This document shows, in pieces, positions 21,811 through 35,138 of a stretch of DNA of 64,000 bases. The translations under genes and the position numbers were made by a program. Positions within the stretch are counted from its first letter, which is position 1, and every line of letters starts with the position of its first letter. Below the pieces are notes generated by a model. The model had not been told where the DNA came from and made no database searches. It saw only the letters and a list, made by a program, of their open reading frames with translations. The DNA is taken from NCBI GenBank assembly GCA_049724395.1, contig JAUGWO010000060.1, positions 62,001-126,000 on the forward strand, in the 5' to 3' direction. Source of the DNA: Spongospora subterranea f. sp. subterranea (Eukaryota > Endomyxa: Phytomyxea > Phytomyxea > Plasmodiophorida).

Positions 21811-24800
21811 ATGGTTCCAATGACCAGGTACGAACTATCAGGCGTTTTCGCGAATATTTTCGATGATGCCCATCGTGGCTTACAAAGTGCTTCTTTTATG
21901 CCAAAAATCAAGAGCTTGTACCTTTAGAGATATCTTCCTATTCGATATGGGATTTCAGAGGTCCAATTAGTGGATCTTATGAGCAAGATCCGGTGATTGA
22001 TGAATGTTGTCGTGTTTGCGCGACTATGTGAGCCTATCTCATCGACAATGTCGTCATAGTCTCCTCCTTACTTCGCTAGAGATTGGAGTGATGGCTCTAG
22101 ATCGAGATAACCTACCGCAGATGATTCAAACCATGTTGATGGCTTTTGGTGGTTGCCTGGCTCCCGAACCGGATCCCAACGAAAAAACTGGGCAGCTACC
22201 TGATCTCTCTGTGCAACCGATTCAATGTCTATGTCAGACGCAATCCAGATGGAGAAACGATGCCGCCGCACCGTCGTCGTGCATTATATTGGCCCAAAAA
22301 AGTTTTGCTATTGCAGGAACCATGGCCTTTTTACTTGAAAAAGTCGCAACTGACCCTGACGAGGATAGATGTTCATGGCTACTAAGGCTGGCATATGTCC
22401 TGGATTTTATAGAAACTAATTCTGACAAGTGTTGCGGCGCCATTGCCCCGATTAATGCGGTAAAATCTACATCTAGCGAAACCTTATCCAGTGGGAAACG
22501 GGAGCCGAAATGGAATGATTTCGTACAAGTATTATACTGTAGTGCTCTTTCGATTTCGTTGCTTATTCCCTTGGATGTTTCAGGCTATCCACAGTCGGAA
22601 GCTTATCAAAGCGGAGCTGATGGCCGTTTTCTTCGAAATTTTAGTCGGCCGTCTTGCGACCAAAGAACAAGATCGGCGCCAAGGCTGTCAAGCACGATTC
22701 ATCAGGAATCCAAACATTTTTAATTCGGTAACTAAGTTTGCGATTCTTTTGAGGAGGTCTCTTAGAGATTACCATTTCTTCGCCAGATCACTCAACTTTT
22801 GTCGGTGTCGGATGCAGGGGCGTGGGAAAACTGCAATGAACAATTTGTCATATTTGCTTGAAAATGAATCTTGTAATGCCGATGCAATCATGTTGAATAA
22901 GAACTGGTTGCGATTGATATTAGGATTGTTAAAGCTGCCCCAGGTATGCTTCATTTGAATTGGACTGTAATTTTTAACATCAAGTCTAGGTGGCAGTATT
23001 GTCTTGTAGGAATAGTAAAAACTTTTTGGAGGTGATTGGAAACGATGATACAAGTTTTTGCTTCAAGATGATTATCAATGTTTTATCGATTATTTTGCTT
23101 CGTGTCTTGTGGACGAAGCGAGACGGTACACGGTACATGTTAAAGCAAACGATTGATACTATCGAGGATGGTCGGTCCAGGACTACTAATATCAAGTTTA
23201 CCTTAACTGCTTTTAATTCGGGAACATTTACCTTAGAGTTTGGCTATGGCGATATGGAATCAGCAGCACTTGTTCGAATCGTGTTATATGTCCTATCAAA
23301 TCGGCTTCGGCATTTTTCAGTTCACCAGCTTCAGGACAATCCTGTGGCGCTCCCAAACGTTATCAAGCTAATAGAGGGCCATAGAGCAATTCATTTTCTA
23401 CAGGTATATATTTCGCTATTCAACATCTTAATTTTGATGTGCATATCGTTGCAGTGTCGGGTACCCGAAATATTCCGTTGAATATCACGACATCGTGTTA
23501 CATACAGCTCTTGACGGGAATGCAGATGCAGACAAAGATCTGGTAATGGTCACTTGTGCTATGTATGCTTGGCTGCGTAATGAATCCAGTTTAGCTGGAT
23601 GCCGCGGTTCTGCTATGCGAATTCGTTCATCGATATACATTTTACAACAAAGATATTCCAAATTCATTATCAGAGCAAAAGCCAATGCTGAACCGAGTCA
23701 GAGACTATCTTGCACTGTTCAGCGATATTGCGTGCCTATTTGCAGTTCACAATGCACCCATTCCGTTGCTTGTGAGTACATCACTTGTTAAGAAAGCTTA
23801 CCTCAAAGCAGGCATCGGTCATAAACTTCCAAGAGTAAAGAATCTGGATGTTGCTCAGTTACGGTCTCTGTTGACAGAGAGAGAAGCTGCCAAAGCGCAA
23901 AGGCTTCAAGTGGCACAAGATATAGAATTGCGGTTTCCAGAAAGAACGTCATCTGATAGCAATATTAGGACTCGAGATTACACGCTTCCCAATTTCGAAC
24001 GATCTCCATCCCTTACAAGAGTTAGTTTTGTTGACATTTCCGACATAATTTCTTATTGTGGGTTGATTCTCACCGAAGGTGCAGGATTCTATAGAACCAC
24101 CTCCGGGAACGACCATCGCCCCACGCTCTTATAGCAGGCGAATGAGATTTATGCTCAAGTCCTATGGGTCTTTGAGCGACGCTCAAAGCGCCGCTGAAAG
24201 GCACTCGGGGAGAGTTCGCCCGGTTTACATTGTTGAGAAAGGTTGCGAAAGGACTCGTAAAGGTATCCTTATATCCAGCTATCTTCATCACATACGCTTA
24301 GAAGCTTGTAGGGGATGCCGACCATTTGTTGTATGCTGAGAAAGGTGATTTGGTTGTCCTCATGTCGCCTCACACCAACTCAAAAATGATGCTGGGATCG
24401 TGTCGGAACAGGACTGGATTTATCCCCAAGTATTAATTAATTACACAACTGCCAATACCTTTTCTGATGCGGTTTCACAATAGGAGCTGTTTGAACCTAA
24501 AGCCGGTCGGATTTGAAGTCGATGTCCAGGTGCAGAAAACAGATTCAAGCTCTATGCACGATAGAGCCACGAAGAAGCTTATTGCAGCGTCGCCCTCTAT
24601 TATCACGACGTTCAAAGTGCACATGCGTCAAGATTTATCAATTGCCGCATTTTGAATCTGCCAATGTGTTTAGATGTCATCAGAGGATTCAGGTAGTTCC
24701 GAAGTCCCGGATGTTATAGTTGACGAGAGTGCAAGCAACATAGCTACTTACAAATATGGTCATGCAGATCCTTATGAAACTAGCATAGCGTCTGCAACTT

Positions 24801-26966
24801 CTTCGATCAAGGGCGATTCAAGGGGGTCTTTAGACTCGTTTGGCAGCAATAGTCTAATCGTCTCTTCTATTCCAGTAAGCACAGCACTGCAAACAGCCAC
24901 CGAATGATATAATATCTATCCCCTGATTTCAGAGACCTGGGTTTACCAGCAGAAAAGATCACGCGTCGGAACAGTTACAAGAACGAGCGTCGCATTCCAA
25001 AACAGTATGCAGTGGAACTTTGCAATCAATTACACAATTTTTGACAATCATGCTCTGTTGTATAGGGGTCAGCTGCTGACTTATTTGGACTGTTTCATAT
25101 AAGTTTATTGATTGCTGATGTTTAGTTCATTTGGTGGGTCTTCACTGGCATTGATTGCTGAAATGAATTCCCTCAAGTTCGGTATAGAAGGTACGTTTCA
25201 AACGTTCTTAATACGCTTATGAAATTCTTACAAAAAAAAAGATGCTGAAAGCCAAGGTGGGAGCGTGAAGGTGGTCACGAAAAGGTAATGCATGACTAGT
25301 CTCGCTAAGATGAAACAAATTCAAGTCTCCTTTAGGAATTCTTTGTATTCTTTGAACAAACAGGGTAAACATCGATATTCTGAAATAGAGTCCATCGGCT
25401 TCATTGTGGGTATTGCCCAAAGCCAATTGGAACTCGTCAATGCCGAAGTTGGTGTCGTTTTCGGAAATCCATAAGTAAGCTAAATGCAAAACAATAGGCT
25501 GCTGCTGTATTTCTTGAGATTGGTAATGATATGAGCGAAATTCCCGCGGAACTGCGCTTAAATCAAGCGGACATCGATTCTGTTAAATCGAAACTAGACC
25601 GAGAACTAGAATTTTGTCAAATTTGCAAAACGTCAATACTGAAATATGAGGACATATACAGATTGGGTTAGTCAAACTTGCTCCATCGTACAGTGAATTT
25701 TTCATCCTTCAAATGCATGCAGATGATGGAATACTGTGTAAATTCCACTATATCGAAAAGGGACCGCCATGTTCAGTGTGCTGGGGTCCTCTTACAAATC
25801 ATAACGATTCATGCCGCATCAGTAACGGAACGCGCGCCCATAACTCTTGTGCTGTCTGCTCGGAATGCCTAAGTCGGTTTGTTCTGGAAGTTTGTGGTTT
25901 CTATTAACAGTTTTCTCCAGCCCATTCAAATGGAGAAACAATGATCGAGTGGAAAGAGGAGATGTATTGCAAAAATGACTTTCTGGACTTATTTAGAAGA
26001 TCTTGCTCTGCGTGCAGCAATCCAACAGAGAAGGATTTTTGCTCAATCGGCGGGAAATCTTTTCATCGGCAATGTATTGCCTGCTTTCAGTGCCACGCTT
26101 TTCTTGGAGATGGGGAGTCTCAAATTGTCATGATGCGAACTGGCGATCAAATTTATTGTGAAAAGCATGCTAGAGAGGCAATGTTGAGCTTATGTTGCTC
26201 CATTTGTCAGCTAGGTATTGCAGCCCACCTTGATCGTTTGATATGGCATAACATGACGCACTCAGAAATCCACAGCGACCAGAATGCTTCGACATTAAAC
26301 ATTGCGCCGTATCGATTTCACTGGGAATGTGCCTCATGTTCAGTCTGTGGTAAAAATGCTGTGATGGATTCCCCAGAATCATACCATATAATCAATCACA
26401 ACCCCGTTTCTATTGTATGCCATCAGGATTATATCGTAAGTCTTTTGTTTTAATGTCTGCTGAATGTCTATCAGTAATATGATATACAGCAGCTGAGTAC
26501 GATAGTAGAGTGTCCGTCGTGCAAAAATACGATCGAAATGGGCCAAAACAGGACACTTGTTGCGGGAACTCCGTATCATCTAGACTGCTTGCGTTGCTCA
26601 ATTTGCCAGACAAGGTTTCTTGAGTTCAAATTCTTGTTTCAATATTGATTGTTGTTGGGTGTCCACAGTCTGCTACATAGGACAATCTACGAACACAATG
26701 GAAAACTGATCTGTCATTCTGATTACGATGCGATGAGGGCGACGATAAAGGAAGGGAAAGTCTCATTGTGCGAAGCTTGTGGGGAACTGATCCGCTCAAC
26801 AAGGAAAGGTGTGAAAGTCAAAGGCCGGAAAATGCACCAGGACTGTGTCAAGTGCAGCGTATGCGATGAGAAACTGGGGACCGTCGGCCACATAGTCTTC
26901 ATCCATCGGAAAAAACTTCTGTGCGAGAAGCACCATTTAGAAATAGGAGGAGGATCGGAATCATAG
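21811..26966 (+). CDS. large protein with helical N-terminal region, SH3 domain and about five LIM domains
   Basis: Many short exons on the plus strand appear to form one gene, because introns join in frame throughout. ATG 21811 (MVPMTRYELSG) starts a helical, armadillo-like region up to about 24000. An intron ending near 24085 joins LPNFERSPSLTR to DSIEPPPGTT. An SH3 core follows at about 24320–24500 (LLYAEKGDLVVLM..GFIP). After a Ser/Asp-rich linker (24674–25250), zinc-binding LIM modules run from 25600 to 26940: CQICKTSI, CSVCWG, CSACSN..HRQCIACFQC, CSICQ..HWECASCSVCGK, CPSCKN..HLDCLRCSICQ and CEACGEL..HQDCVKCSVC. Such proteins act as actin or adhesion and signalling scaffolds. No RhoGAP domain is seen, unlike fungal LIM-RhoGAPs. 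The number of LIM domains and the unity of N-terminal and LIM parts are inference. A poly(A)-like signal follows at 27001. Confidence 0.6.
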
Positions 26967-27000
26967 GAATAGATTTTAGATTAGCATATCGGGTGTTGCC

Positions 27001-27006
27001 AATAAA
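27001..27006 (+). promoter_or_regulatory. putative poly(A) signal of the LIM gene
   Basis: AATAAA 35 bases after the TAG stop at 26966. Confidence 0.5.
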
Positions 27007-27307
27007 TCCGGATTGGTGATGTTATTTATTTCAAGTCTCTGTTTTTTGTTACCGATCGTACTTGCAATTATACTCTCTGCGGGTCCACTAGTTTCGAGGC
27101 CGCGGACCGACGAGCGTCAAAAGCCTGTCATAATTAATCGGAGATTAATCGCAATCGTTTGGGTTTGTAGCAATAGGAACCTCTCGCCGGCACACAGCCT
27201 GGTCGCGGGTGTGCTGGGCCAGTCTGCATCTGTGATCAGATAGCCCAGCGTTTATGAAACTGGATCAAGCTGTTGGCCGAACTCAGTGAGCGGCGCGCTT
27301 CTTCGGC

Positions 27308-29491
27308 ATGTCGCAGACCGGGAAAGAGCTTAGGGAAATGATGCGAAGAAATCTGTCAGTTGTTTTCGCTTCTTGACGATTTTTTCTCTAAGAGTTTTTT
27401 TACACAGGTTTAATGAACTTTCCAGTTTTTTTACAAACGACGAAGAAGGTCGAAGAATATCAGCTCAAATTGAAGATAAATTTTTCCAAAACTCTCGAAA
27501 TCAGGTTTCATAAATATTGATTTCACGAAACTTCCTAACTGAATACGTGCATCTTGACGCAGGAGGAGTACCTAACCGCGTTCATGAAGCATTTAGAACA
27601 GCTGAAAACATTGAAGGTGGAGGCTTATGCTCAGTCTATGACCATTCCGTCTCAGACGCAAACTTCAACCGCTGAGACGACCCCCGCATTAACCCCGGTT
27701 TGCTCTAACACTCCAAATTTTTTGGGGTTTATTGCTAAACGGTTAGTTTCTTAGAGTTTAGAATCGTTGCGGAAGTCGGCTTCTGTAACCGCTTCATTGC
27801 CAGCGACGATTGTTCCCACCGCAGCGGGCACCGCAGCCTCAGCAGAGATGCAGTCGAGAAACTTGGAAATTGTAGAGTATCTTTCTCAATGTCAGAAGAA
27901 AATATCGCCTGCATTTCTGGAGTCAATTGTTGACCCAAGGCAAAAGGCCTTCTTTGAACTTTTGATCAATGAAATCCGCAGTGTTCGTGCAACGTTAGCG
28001 CAAGGTGTTCCTCCAACTCATCCAGAACTCGGTCCAAGAATAAAAGTCATTGTCGAAAAGGTATCAGATTTTTTTTTCTCTGAAACAGAATCTGGCGAAC
28101 TACATTGGAGCATACATTTTTCTGGCTTGAATGGTCAAGTTCCACTGTTCACATTCTCACAATGGGGTTTCTCAGGTTAGAGCTATAATCAAGTCCCAAC
28201 AAGTGCATTCTCAACGTCCCCAAGCCCTACCGCAACAGACACAACAACCATCGACACAGCCACAACCGCCGTCCTTACGTCAAAATCTGGTTCGTTTTTC
28301 GAAATCATTGCCGTATACCATCTTGTCAATGCCTATTTGCAGCCGTCTTTGACTCGGCATATTCCATTGGCGCAAGCAGTCTCGGAGCCGATAACCGCGG
28401 CAATGATTGGAGCAAAACGAAAACGAAAACCGGCTGAGCCGCGCCGGCCAGCTACGAAGCAGACGAAGTCGGCTGCCGCTCCAGTTATGAACAGCTCTAA
28501 GGCGACGGGAACCTCAGCCGCCCCCATTTCATCTCGGCAAGCTCCAGCGATGGTGAAAACTGACTCAATGGCGGATCCCAACGCCGTCGTTCCAGGTTAC
28601 TGTTTGCTGTCATTTCTTCCGATTTGTCTAGAACTGCTTTGTTTAGGCATTCAAGGGTTTTTCGATCAGGTTGTCACGTTTGATAAGAAACCAAAAGCAA
28701 ATCAGTTGCGTCAGTCAGCCTTGCGAATTGAGTCGATGCTTGAATATATTCGAACAAGGGAAGGATTCGAAGCGGCTCAGATTGCACGTAATGCATCGAT
28801 TGCTACATCCAAACAACAAGCTGCCTCAGAAATTCAGAGCCGCGTCACTTCTCCAGTGTATGGTCGAAAAATGTTTTCTCTCGTGTGTTTCAGCGGTATT
28901 TTGTTGAGCCCGTATGTTTTAGGCCAAGTGCAACAGGCTCCTGCGAGAGGCAGACGGATACGGATGATATTGGAACCTCTGCTGACTACATTGTCGTAGG
29001 TGTGGTTTAGACGTATTTTTGCATGAGCTGATACATGCCTTCAGGGACAGACTTTGCTGGCTGGTGAATCGGCACCTTTGCCAGATGAAATATTGGTTAC
29101 GGCTGATGATATACCATATAATCGGGAGCTTGATCAAATTCAGCTGTCTGGATTGTTCAATATTCTGGATGTTCCGTGTAAAAACGCTTCGTGGCGTATG
29201 CTGAAATTTGATCTGATTGCAGCTGGAGTACCCTCATTGCTGGTGGGAATCCGAAACGACTACAACGAAAAAGACTGTACTGCTATTTGTTCAAGTGGTC
29301 CTAGCGTCTGCCTTGATCGTATTGATTATCGGGCACAGAAGGGCAATAGCAGTCTCAGTGACGCCAATATTATTCAGATCGATGCACTTCTCAGGCGGTG
29401 TATGGCGCAACGCCGTCCATGTCTGTACGATCTGGTTTGTACGTGGCATAGTGCCATTAAGCATGTATTCTCTATTGATACCAATTCATAA
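27308..29491 (+). CDS. MED15: Mediator subunit 15-like (KIX-type N-terminus)
   Basis: Tail-module subunit of the Mediator coactivator, contacted by activators through its KIX domain. Early exons 27308–27354, 27408–27504 and 27563 onward join to a three-helix KIX-like domain at residues ~1–70: KELREMMRRNLFNELSSFF, then RRISAQIEDKFFQNSRNQEE, then EYLTAFMKHLEQLKTLK. A Thr/Gln-rich region and a long middle follow, with helices (EIVEYLSQCQKKISPAFLES), a Gln/Pro-rich stretch and a basic segment KRKRKPAEPRR. The C-terminal exon (about 29045–29491) matches the MED15 conserved end in layout. It runs LPDEILVTADDIPYN to IDALLRRCMAQRR..CLYDLVCTWHSAIKHVFS, like the animal ending in which a helix of the CMTSRL type precedes the last helix. 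The start is the first ATG upstream of KIX. It lies 340 bp after the LIM gene. Confidence 0.65.
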
Positions 29492-29575
29492 TTATCTAAA
29501 TACACCCATTTTAGAAAATTGTATTTAGTAGTATCTTAATCGGATATATAGTATGGTAGATGATTCTTGCCTCGC

Positions 29576-30818
29576 CTAATGACTATTTTTCAAAGCGGCA
29601 ATTTCTTCCTGCAACTCCTCAATCTTTTTTAAACTTTTGTCTAAGCTCTTTGTTAAATCCGATTCTAGCGACTCCATTGCCGTGGCGACCACCTCTTTGT
29701 CTGCATCACGGTCGGCAATATGCTGTGCCTCTCTTTCCGAGATCTATCGAATCAGATTTTAGCAAAATGCAAGGTTATAGGCAAACTATGTACATATTCC
29801 ACGCCATTTTGAATGACTTCTGCGTTCTGCTGCAAAAGCAACTGTTGGCTGAAGAGTAACTCATCACAACGAACTTGTAGTGTAGCATTCTTTGTCTTAA
29901 GAACCTTTATTTCAGCTTGCAAAGCGGCCTATAGCAAGACATATGAGATGATAAAGCTCTGTTGAACCAAGACGCAGCAAGTGACCCAGTAAATTTGGTC
30001 AGTTCCACACGTCATTAAAACGGTAAAATTTACAACCGCAACAATTATGAACAGCGCGCAATAGAGCAAACAAATAGGGAATTTGATTTGAAACGTAATC
30101 ACCCAACCTTTTCGGCATCATGAACCCTAGCGTTGGTTATGACAGAGCGCTCAACAACGGGATTAGGTTTAGGGAGGGGCGTTTGCATCGCAGAGGTGGC
30201 AACCATGCAATTATACATCAGAGAAATTTCGACAATGTGTGATTTCAATGAATCAATATGACTACATTTCTGAATGCATTGATTACAGAGTGCTTTTGGC
30301 GAGAACGAAAAAGGGAACCTCTTCAAGTGCCCGTATATGATCACGATCATTCTCGTGTTCATTGACAGCAGCAATCAGCGCCGATTTGATCCGGTTGTAT
30401 TTCTCCAGCTGTATGTCGTATCGGACGCTCATGTCTGTGCACTCCTGCTGTAGTTTCTCAGACTTTGCCAGTGCCTCTGCTAATTCTGTCTCATGCTAGG
30501 CAAAATCAGCAAATTGCCTTGAGGCAAACAAAAACGAACGTACTTTATTGACCAAACACTGTAGATCGCTTATATCTTTTTGTTGAGATTTAGTCTTCTT
30601 TCTTAATTGCACTTCCACTGCCGATATCCCATCAGGTACTCTATCCCGCTTCTTAGACACTTCCCGGGCTTCCTAATCAAACCCGCGAATTAAAACTCTG
30701 CGCTGGCGTATTCAAATGCACGACCGCAAACGCCGATTACCTTCCACTGGTTCAGCTGGAGAGCACGTGAAGTGTTCTCGTTGACGTTCGACAGCGGTTT
30801 GCGCCCTGAAGAACTCAT
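29576..30818 (-). CDS. coiled-coil protein, family uncertain
   Basis: Minus-strand gene with at least five short exons. The first (30818–30741) gives MSSSGRKPLSNVNENTSR; a 66-nt intron leads to exon 30672–30544 (KKTKSQQKDISDLQCLVNK). Further exons encode HETELAEALAKSEKLQQE, DIQLEKYNRIKSALIAAVNE, ALQAEIKVLKTKNATLQVRC, and a last helix SLKKIEELQEEIAALKNSH before the TAG at 29576. Heptad-like Leu/Ile spacing runs almost throughout, so a long dimeric coiled coil is expected. The exon at about 30300–30110 has HKC-type Cys residues without a clear zinc motif. I do not recognise the family; endosomal, motor-adaptor or flagellar roles are all possible. It converges on MED15. Confidence 0.55.
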
Positions 30819-33800
30819 CTGCCCTGCACGAGACAATCCAAAACCCGTCCCGTAATCACGATAATCGCCTGATCCAATCTACCATCAAACGACGGTTGTG
30901 AGAGAAGTCCAGTGATGGACTGCCCGGCCCTTCTCACAGTCACGCAATCCAACGCTTCTGTCACAGGCACTGACTGGCATCTTATTCGAATCGCGCGCCA
31001 CAATCAATCATCTAAAACCACAAACCACAATGGTATTCGAACTGTGTTCAGATGATGTATTGGTTATGGCGTTTGCGTTCCAGGAAGGAACCAGGCTGCA
31101 TTGGAGTGACCAGCAGGTAGAACGCGGCTCCTAAGGTGCCCTGTCTGCAGAACCGATTCACACTAGAATCGGACTGTTTGATAAAGACACAGATAATTTC
31201 GGCAGTCAGACACCTTAGGAGTGGCGTGAATATATTCTGTTCTCGTATCGGTGCACCTTTTAACCTGATTTAATATGGTGGCTCATCACTCTGACGCCAA
31301 ATCGCTTGGGGGCAACACCACACGGCAGACCGTCGCCTCACTGAATCGACGTCAATCCGAGTTCGAGAATTACAAACAGCGACGCTTTGACGAGCTGATG
31401 ATCACTTTACAGCTATTCGGGCGCCTTCTTCAACTACGGACCCTCAACGCCAACGCATCCAACACGGCTGGTCCCCGACCGCGCTGATCAACTGCTGGGA
31501 ATCCCAGCACTGCGAGCTCTTCGCATCGTTATCGATATCGACGGTATTGTGCGGTCAATCTTAAACCCTTTAGCGAAATGACCGTCCCGGAGGACCCAGG
31601 CCGATCGAAGTCGCTGCAAACACGCAAGTGGTCAACCCTAACGAGATCATGCTGCCTCCCTGGTCCAAAACCCTGGTCGACGCCGACATCCAGCACAACT
31701 TGAAAGGCGCTGCTACAATCAATCGTCGTCCCACCGCCTGGCTGCTGCGTACGCCCATAACGAAGTCAACTCTTGCACCACCGCGGTGCTGATTTCGAAC
31801 CTGACGCACGAACCCGTGCTGATCCCGAAGGCTTCACAGTCGCGGCCGCGGCACCACTTCTTGTCGCAACGTTGGCGACCGACTCTGTTGTGACACCCTG
31901 GATTTCAGGGCGTCCCGACGGCCTACTGTTATCAAGTTCGCTGGCATCTTCACCTCGGTCGGACATCGTGCCATCAGGAGTCCCCGACACGGTCGAACAC
32001 TGCATCGTTGGCGACCCACCTTGCATCGCTCGATTGATGCAGGCAGCGGTTAGCCGCGGAAACCTTCAGCAACTCCTGGATTCAGGTACCGGCCCGTGGA
32101 CGGGCGTCGTCGTGATCACGCCAAGGCAATCGACCGGGCATTTGGCGACTCACCACTGATTATCGTCGTTTGTATGACGTGACCAGTTTCAACGCAAATC
32201 CGATGGCGACAGCCTCCTTCTCCTACCAAGCGCGCCTTCAAAAAAAAAGGGTGTCGAACGCAGCTGCTGCAACCTCAGTCCTCGGCTGGTGAACCGCCGA
32301 CCCCCGCCTTCGTTGCCTACGATCGGTTTGACAGAATCTCGAGGCAGGCCAAGAAACCTATTAGTTGTTGATGGCGCCATCCTGTTTGTCCCCATAACCG
32401 TTCCCCTTTTTCTCATCATCATTGTCCGGAATGTGAATCATGACCCATAGGGATCCATGACGGAAGCTCTTAAGTTGTGTTTGGCCTGATAGGCCTCAAA
32501 TTCCACTATCTAGTCGCCCTGGCGTCGTTAGCTGTGATGTTTTGGTTGCGTTAATCAGGGCTGTCAAAGGGACGATGTTGAATGTAGGGTTGTAGCCCTA
32601 AGAAACATCCCCAAATACCACCCATGAGGTTGACCAAATCGTAGAATGCAACTGGCATCAGGACAAGCCGAGACACTCAATTTCCTGATGAGGCTCTGTA
32701 ACCTCGACGCTCTCACCAGGATTCCCCGGTGGGAAGTCGCTGCAACAGGATTTGCCTTCATCTAACATTGTTTCCAGGGTCCCCAAGTTTCGTTAACTTT
32801 CCCTTCTGAGCATAAAATGCCTGCAACGGTTTCTGAATATTCCCGCAGCACTTTGCTGAACTCATGTCGAATTCACGATTGAACAATGTACCACCAGATC
32901 GAGCGTCAAGTGCCCATTGCGAGTTGATCCAACTATACATTACAATCGTATCACCATCTATGCAACATTCCGTTCTCTCATTCGACTCTTCCGGTCTTTG
33001 TCGACAAATCAGATCACACTTCAAATTGATCTGTTCCACGAAATTCACCAAGAGACTCGGGGGCCTTCACTACCAACGATGGATCTGATACCAGGTGGAT
33101 ATCTTTAGTTCGTATATGATAATCAGCAGGGCAAATCAGACCTTGTTCGCATTGACTCCCTCGAGTTTTCTTTGCATTTCAACTTCTACAGAGTCGTCTT
33201 TGTGATAATGCTTCATGTCTTTCTTTCGCTATTTATTACGTGAATTGACTTCTCGGATGAAAGGCCATCCGAAAAGGAAGCCGTTTACGTTTTCTATGCT
33301 AGAAAATATCGAAAGAAAAACATTAAGCATTTTCACGATAATCATGGCCACGGCATGCATTACTTCTCAAACGTCTACGAGGAGGACGTTCCAACCCGGG
33401 AGGATGGTACTTTCGTCAAAGTTCAAAAGTTTACTAAGATATATTAGATTCTGCTGTCATGAGTGGTCATACTGGTGATGTTAGCGTTGAATTTTGCCCC
33501 CGCGCAATGGCTATTTGTGGCGTTGTTACGTACGAAATCAGGCCAAAGGTGATGACTTTCGTCAATCCCAAATTTTTGTAGGAAATACAAACACTGGGGA
33601 TAAGTCAAGTTGACAGCTGCGCCTGATACAATCTGTTTTATACGAGCTCGCTCCGGCCACGGCACATCGCCGCTGAACCGGATCTTGTCCTTGAAGCTAA
33701 TTTCGCCTATATCACACCGTGAACAACTCACTGCGTTTGATGGAAATAGACAAGCCAATGCAACACTATCAACAAATATCGGATTTGAAGTGAATAATCA

Positions 33801-35138
33801 AATTGTCACTGATTTTCATGTTATAAACAATTTGAACATGTTTTATGAAACAAACATCCGTCAGCAACGCCCTGAATGAACTGACCTTCAAAAACACTAT
33901 TAACACAGTCCAGTTGTCGATGGAGCAGCGAGTTGGAACTACTTCCATGATCACAGCTGTGGCGATTATTTGATTTTGTACCCTGACGTTTATTACCTCC
34001 CGTCGCAATCTCCAACGTTGGCTTCGCAGCCACCTATTCGAACAAACCCCCTCAGCCGCAAACCACACATCGCAGCGGCATGATGCAGCCATTACCGGTC
34101 TACATAGGTTGGCGACCATGGTTCACGCGAAGCCAATCAGCCAATGGCATTAATCAAATGATCGCAACCGAAATAGAGGTTCCCCATTAATACCCGCTAT
34201 TAGCGGACCCTGCGCCCCGAAGCGTAAACGTCAGTGGCGCAGTCACTCATTTCCACTGGCACATTGGCGCAAAACAAGCGCCAACGAGTCGCCAACCCGG
34301 TGTTGCGCAGGGATGGCGCACGCCTACGGTGGTTGCTCTCTGGTTCTGTTGAAATGACGTCCGAGTCAAGTTTTTGGTCTGTGTCATCAAGTTTATTTCC
34401 TGACTCAACGCAACGCGATAGACGAGAACTCGGGCAGCGTCTTGACGCAGTATCAGGCTGTAAAACGCAGGCATCTGCGGCGAACGGCAACCGCGACTTT
34501 GGGATTTGCATCTTCCAAAGAGTCATTCTCATCGTAGATACATTCTCGTCCTTCAGCTCGCGACCTGTCGGGAAACACGAACGGCTGCTGTCAAAGAAAG
34601 CGCTCCCTGATGGCACAGACGATCGCGCACATCAAATTGTCATGGGCCGGTCGTGCAATCCTTGGAGAGCGAGGTTGAACAATAGGAGACGCCCCAGAAG
34701 TGCTTTCCAAAGTTCGCGCGGCTGGGGCGTGATTGATGTGCATGGGATCATAAGTGCCATGAGAGGGTGGCCTCCGCAAATAAACTTCGCCGACCGTTCA
34801 GAATTCTGCCCAACGTTGTCGTCAACCAGAATTCATTAACACTTAATCTGGATTTCGAAAAAATGTTTCGAGTGCACGTTTAAAAAAACCTTTGATATCT
34901 GCAGAGGTTCTGCGAAAGCATGTTGGTCCAAGTTCCATTTCAGTTTTCGAAATTTGAGCGAGTTTTTTCCAGAACTTATCTCTACTCGATGTGGGACATG
35001 TGCTAGGAGTGAAAGCAAGTAATTGACCGACTCAAGAAGCCCAGAACTATCTGGATTGATGACCCGGAGGTCATTTTGTGATTTCTAGGGCGGTGACGCC
35101 GCTTTCCATCACATATCGCTATATTGTGTCTGGAGATC
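30819..35138. other. gene-poor region
   Basis: About 4.3 kb without a confident gene. Open frames are short, overlap on both strands and lack domains. Noted but unassigned: 31275–31487 plus (charged helical MVAHHSDAKSLGG), 32758–33051 minus, 33215–33430 plus (an acidic/His-rich exon-like stretch), and an antisense pair at 34200–34839. A possible retroelement relic lies around 31.4–32.2 kb. Confidence 0.4.
31420..32160 (+). mobile_element. possible Ty3/gypsy-like retroelement relic (protease-to-RT linker-like)
   Basis: Weak, pattern-level resemblance to the retropepsin C-terminal end and the linker before reverse transcriptase in Ty3/gypsy elements. Broken, several breaks; no LTRs, RT or integrase core seen. 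Old if real. Confidence 0.2.

Noticed and set aside
27013-27243. Membrane-like frame between LIM and MED15 genes
   Set aside because: It overlaps the poly(A)-signal region and lacks start context; likely chance.
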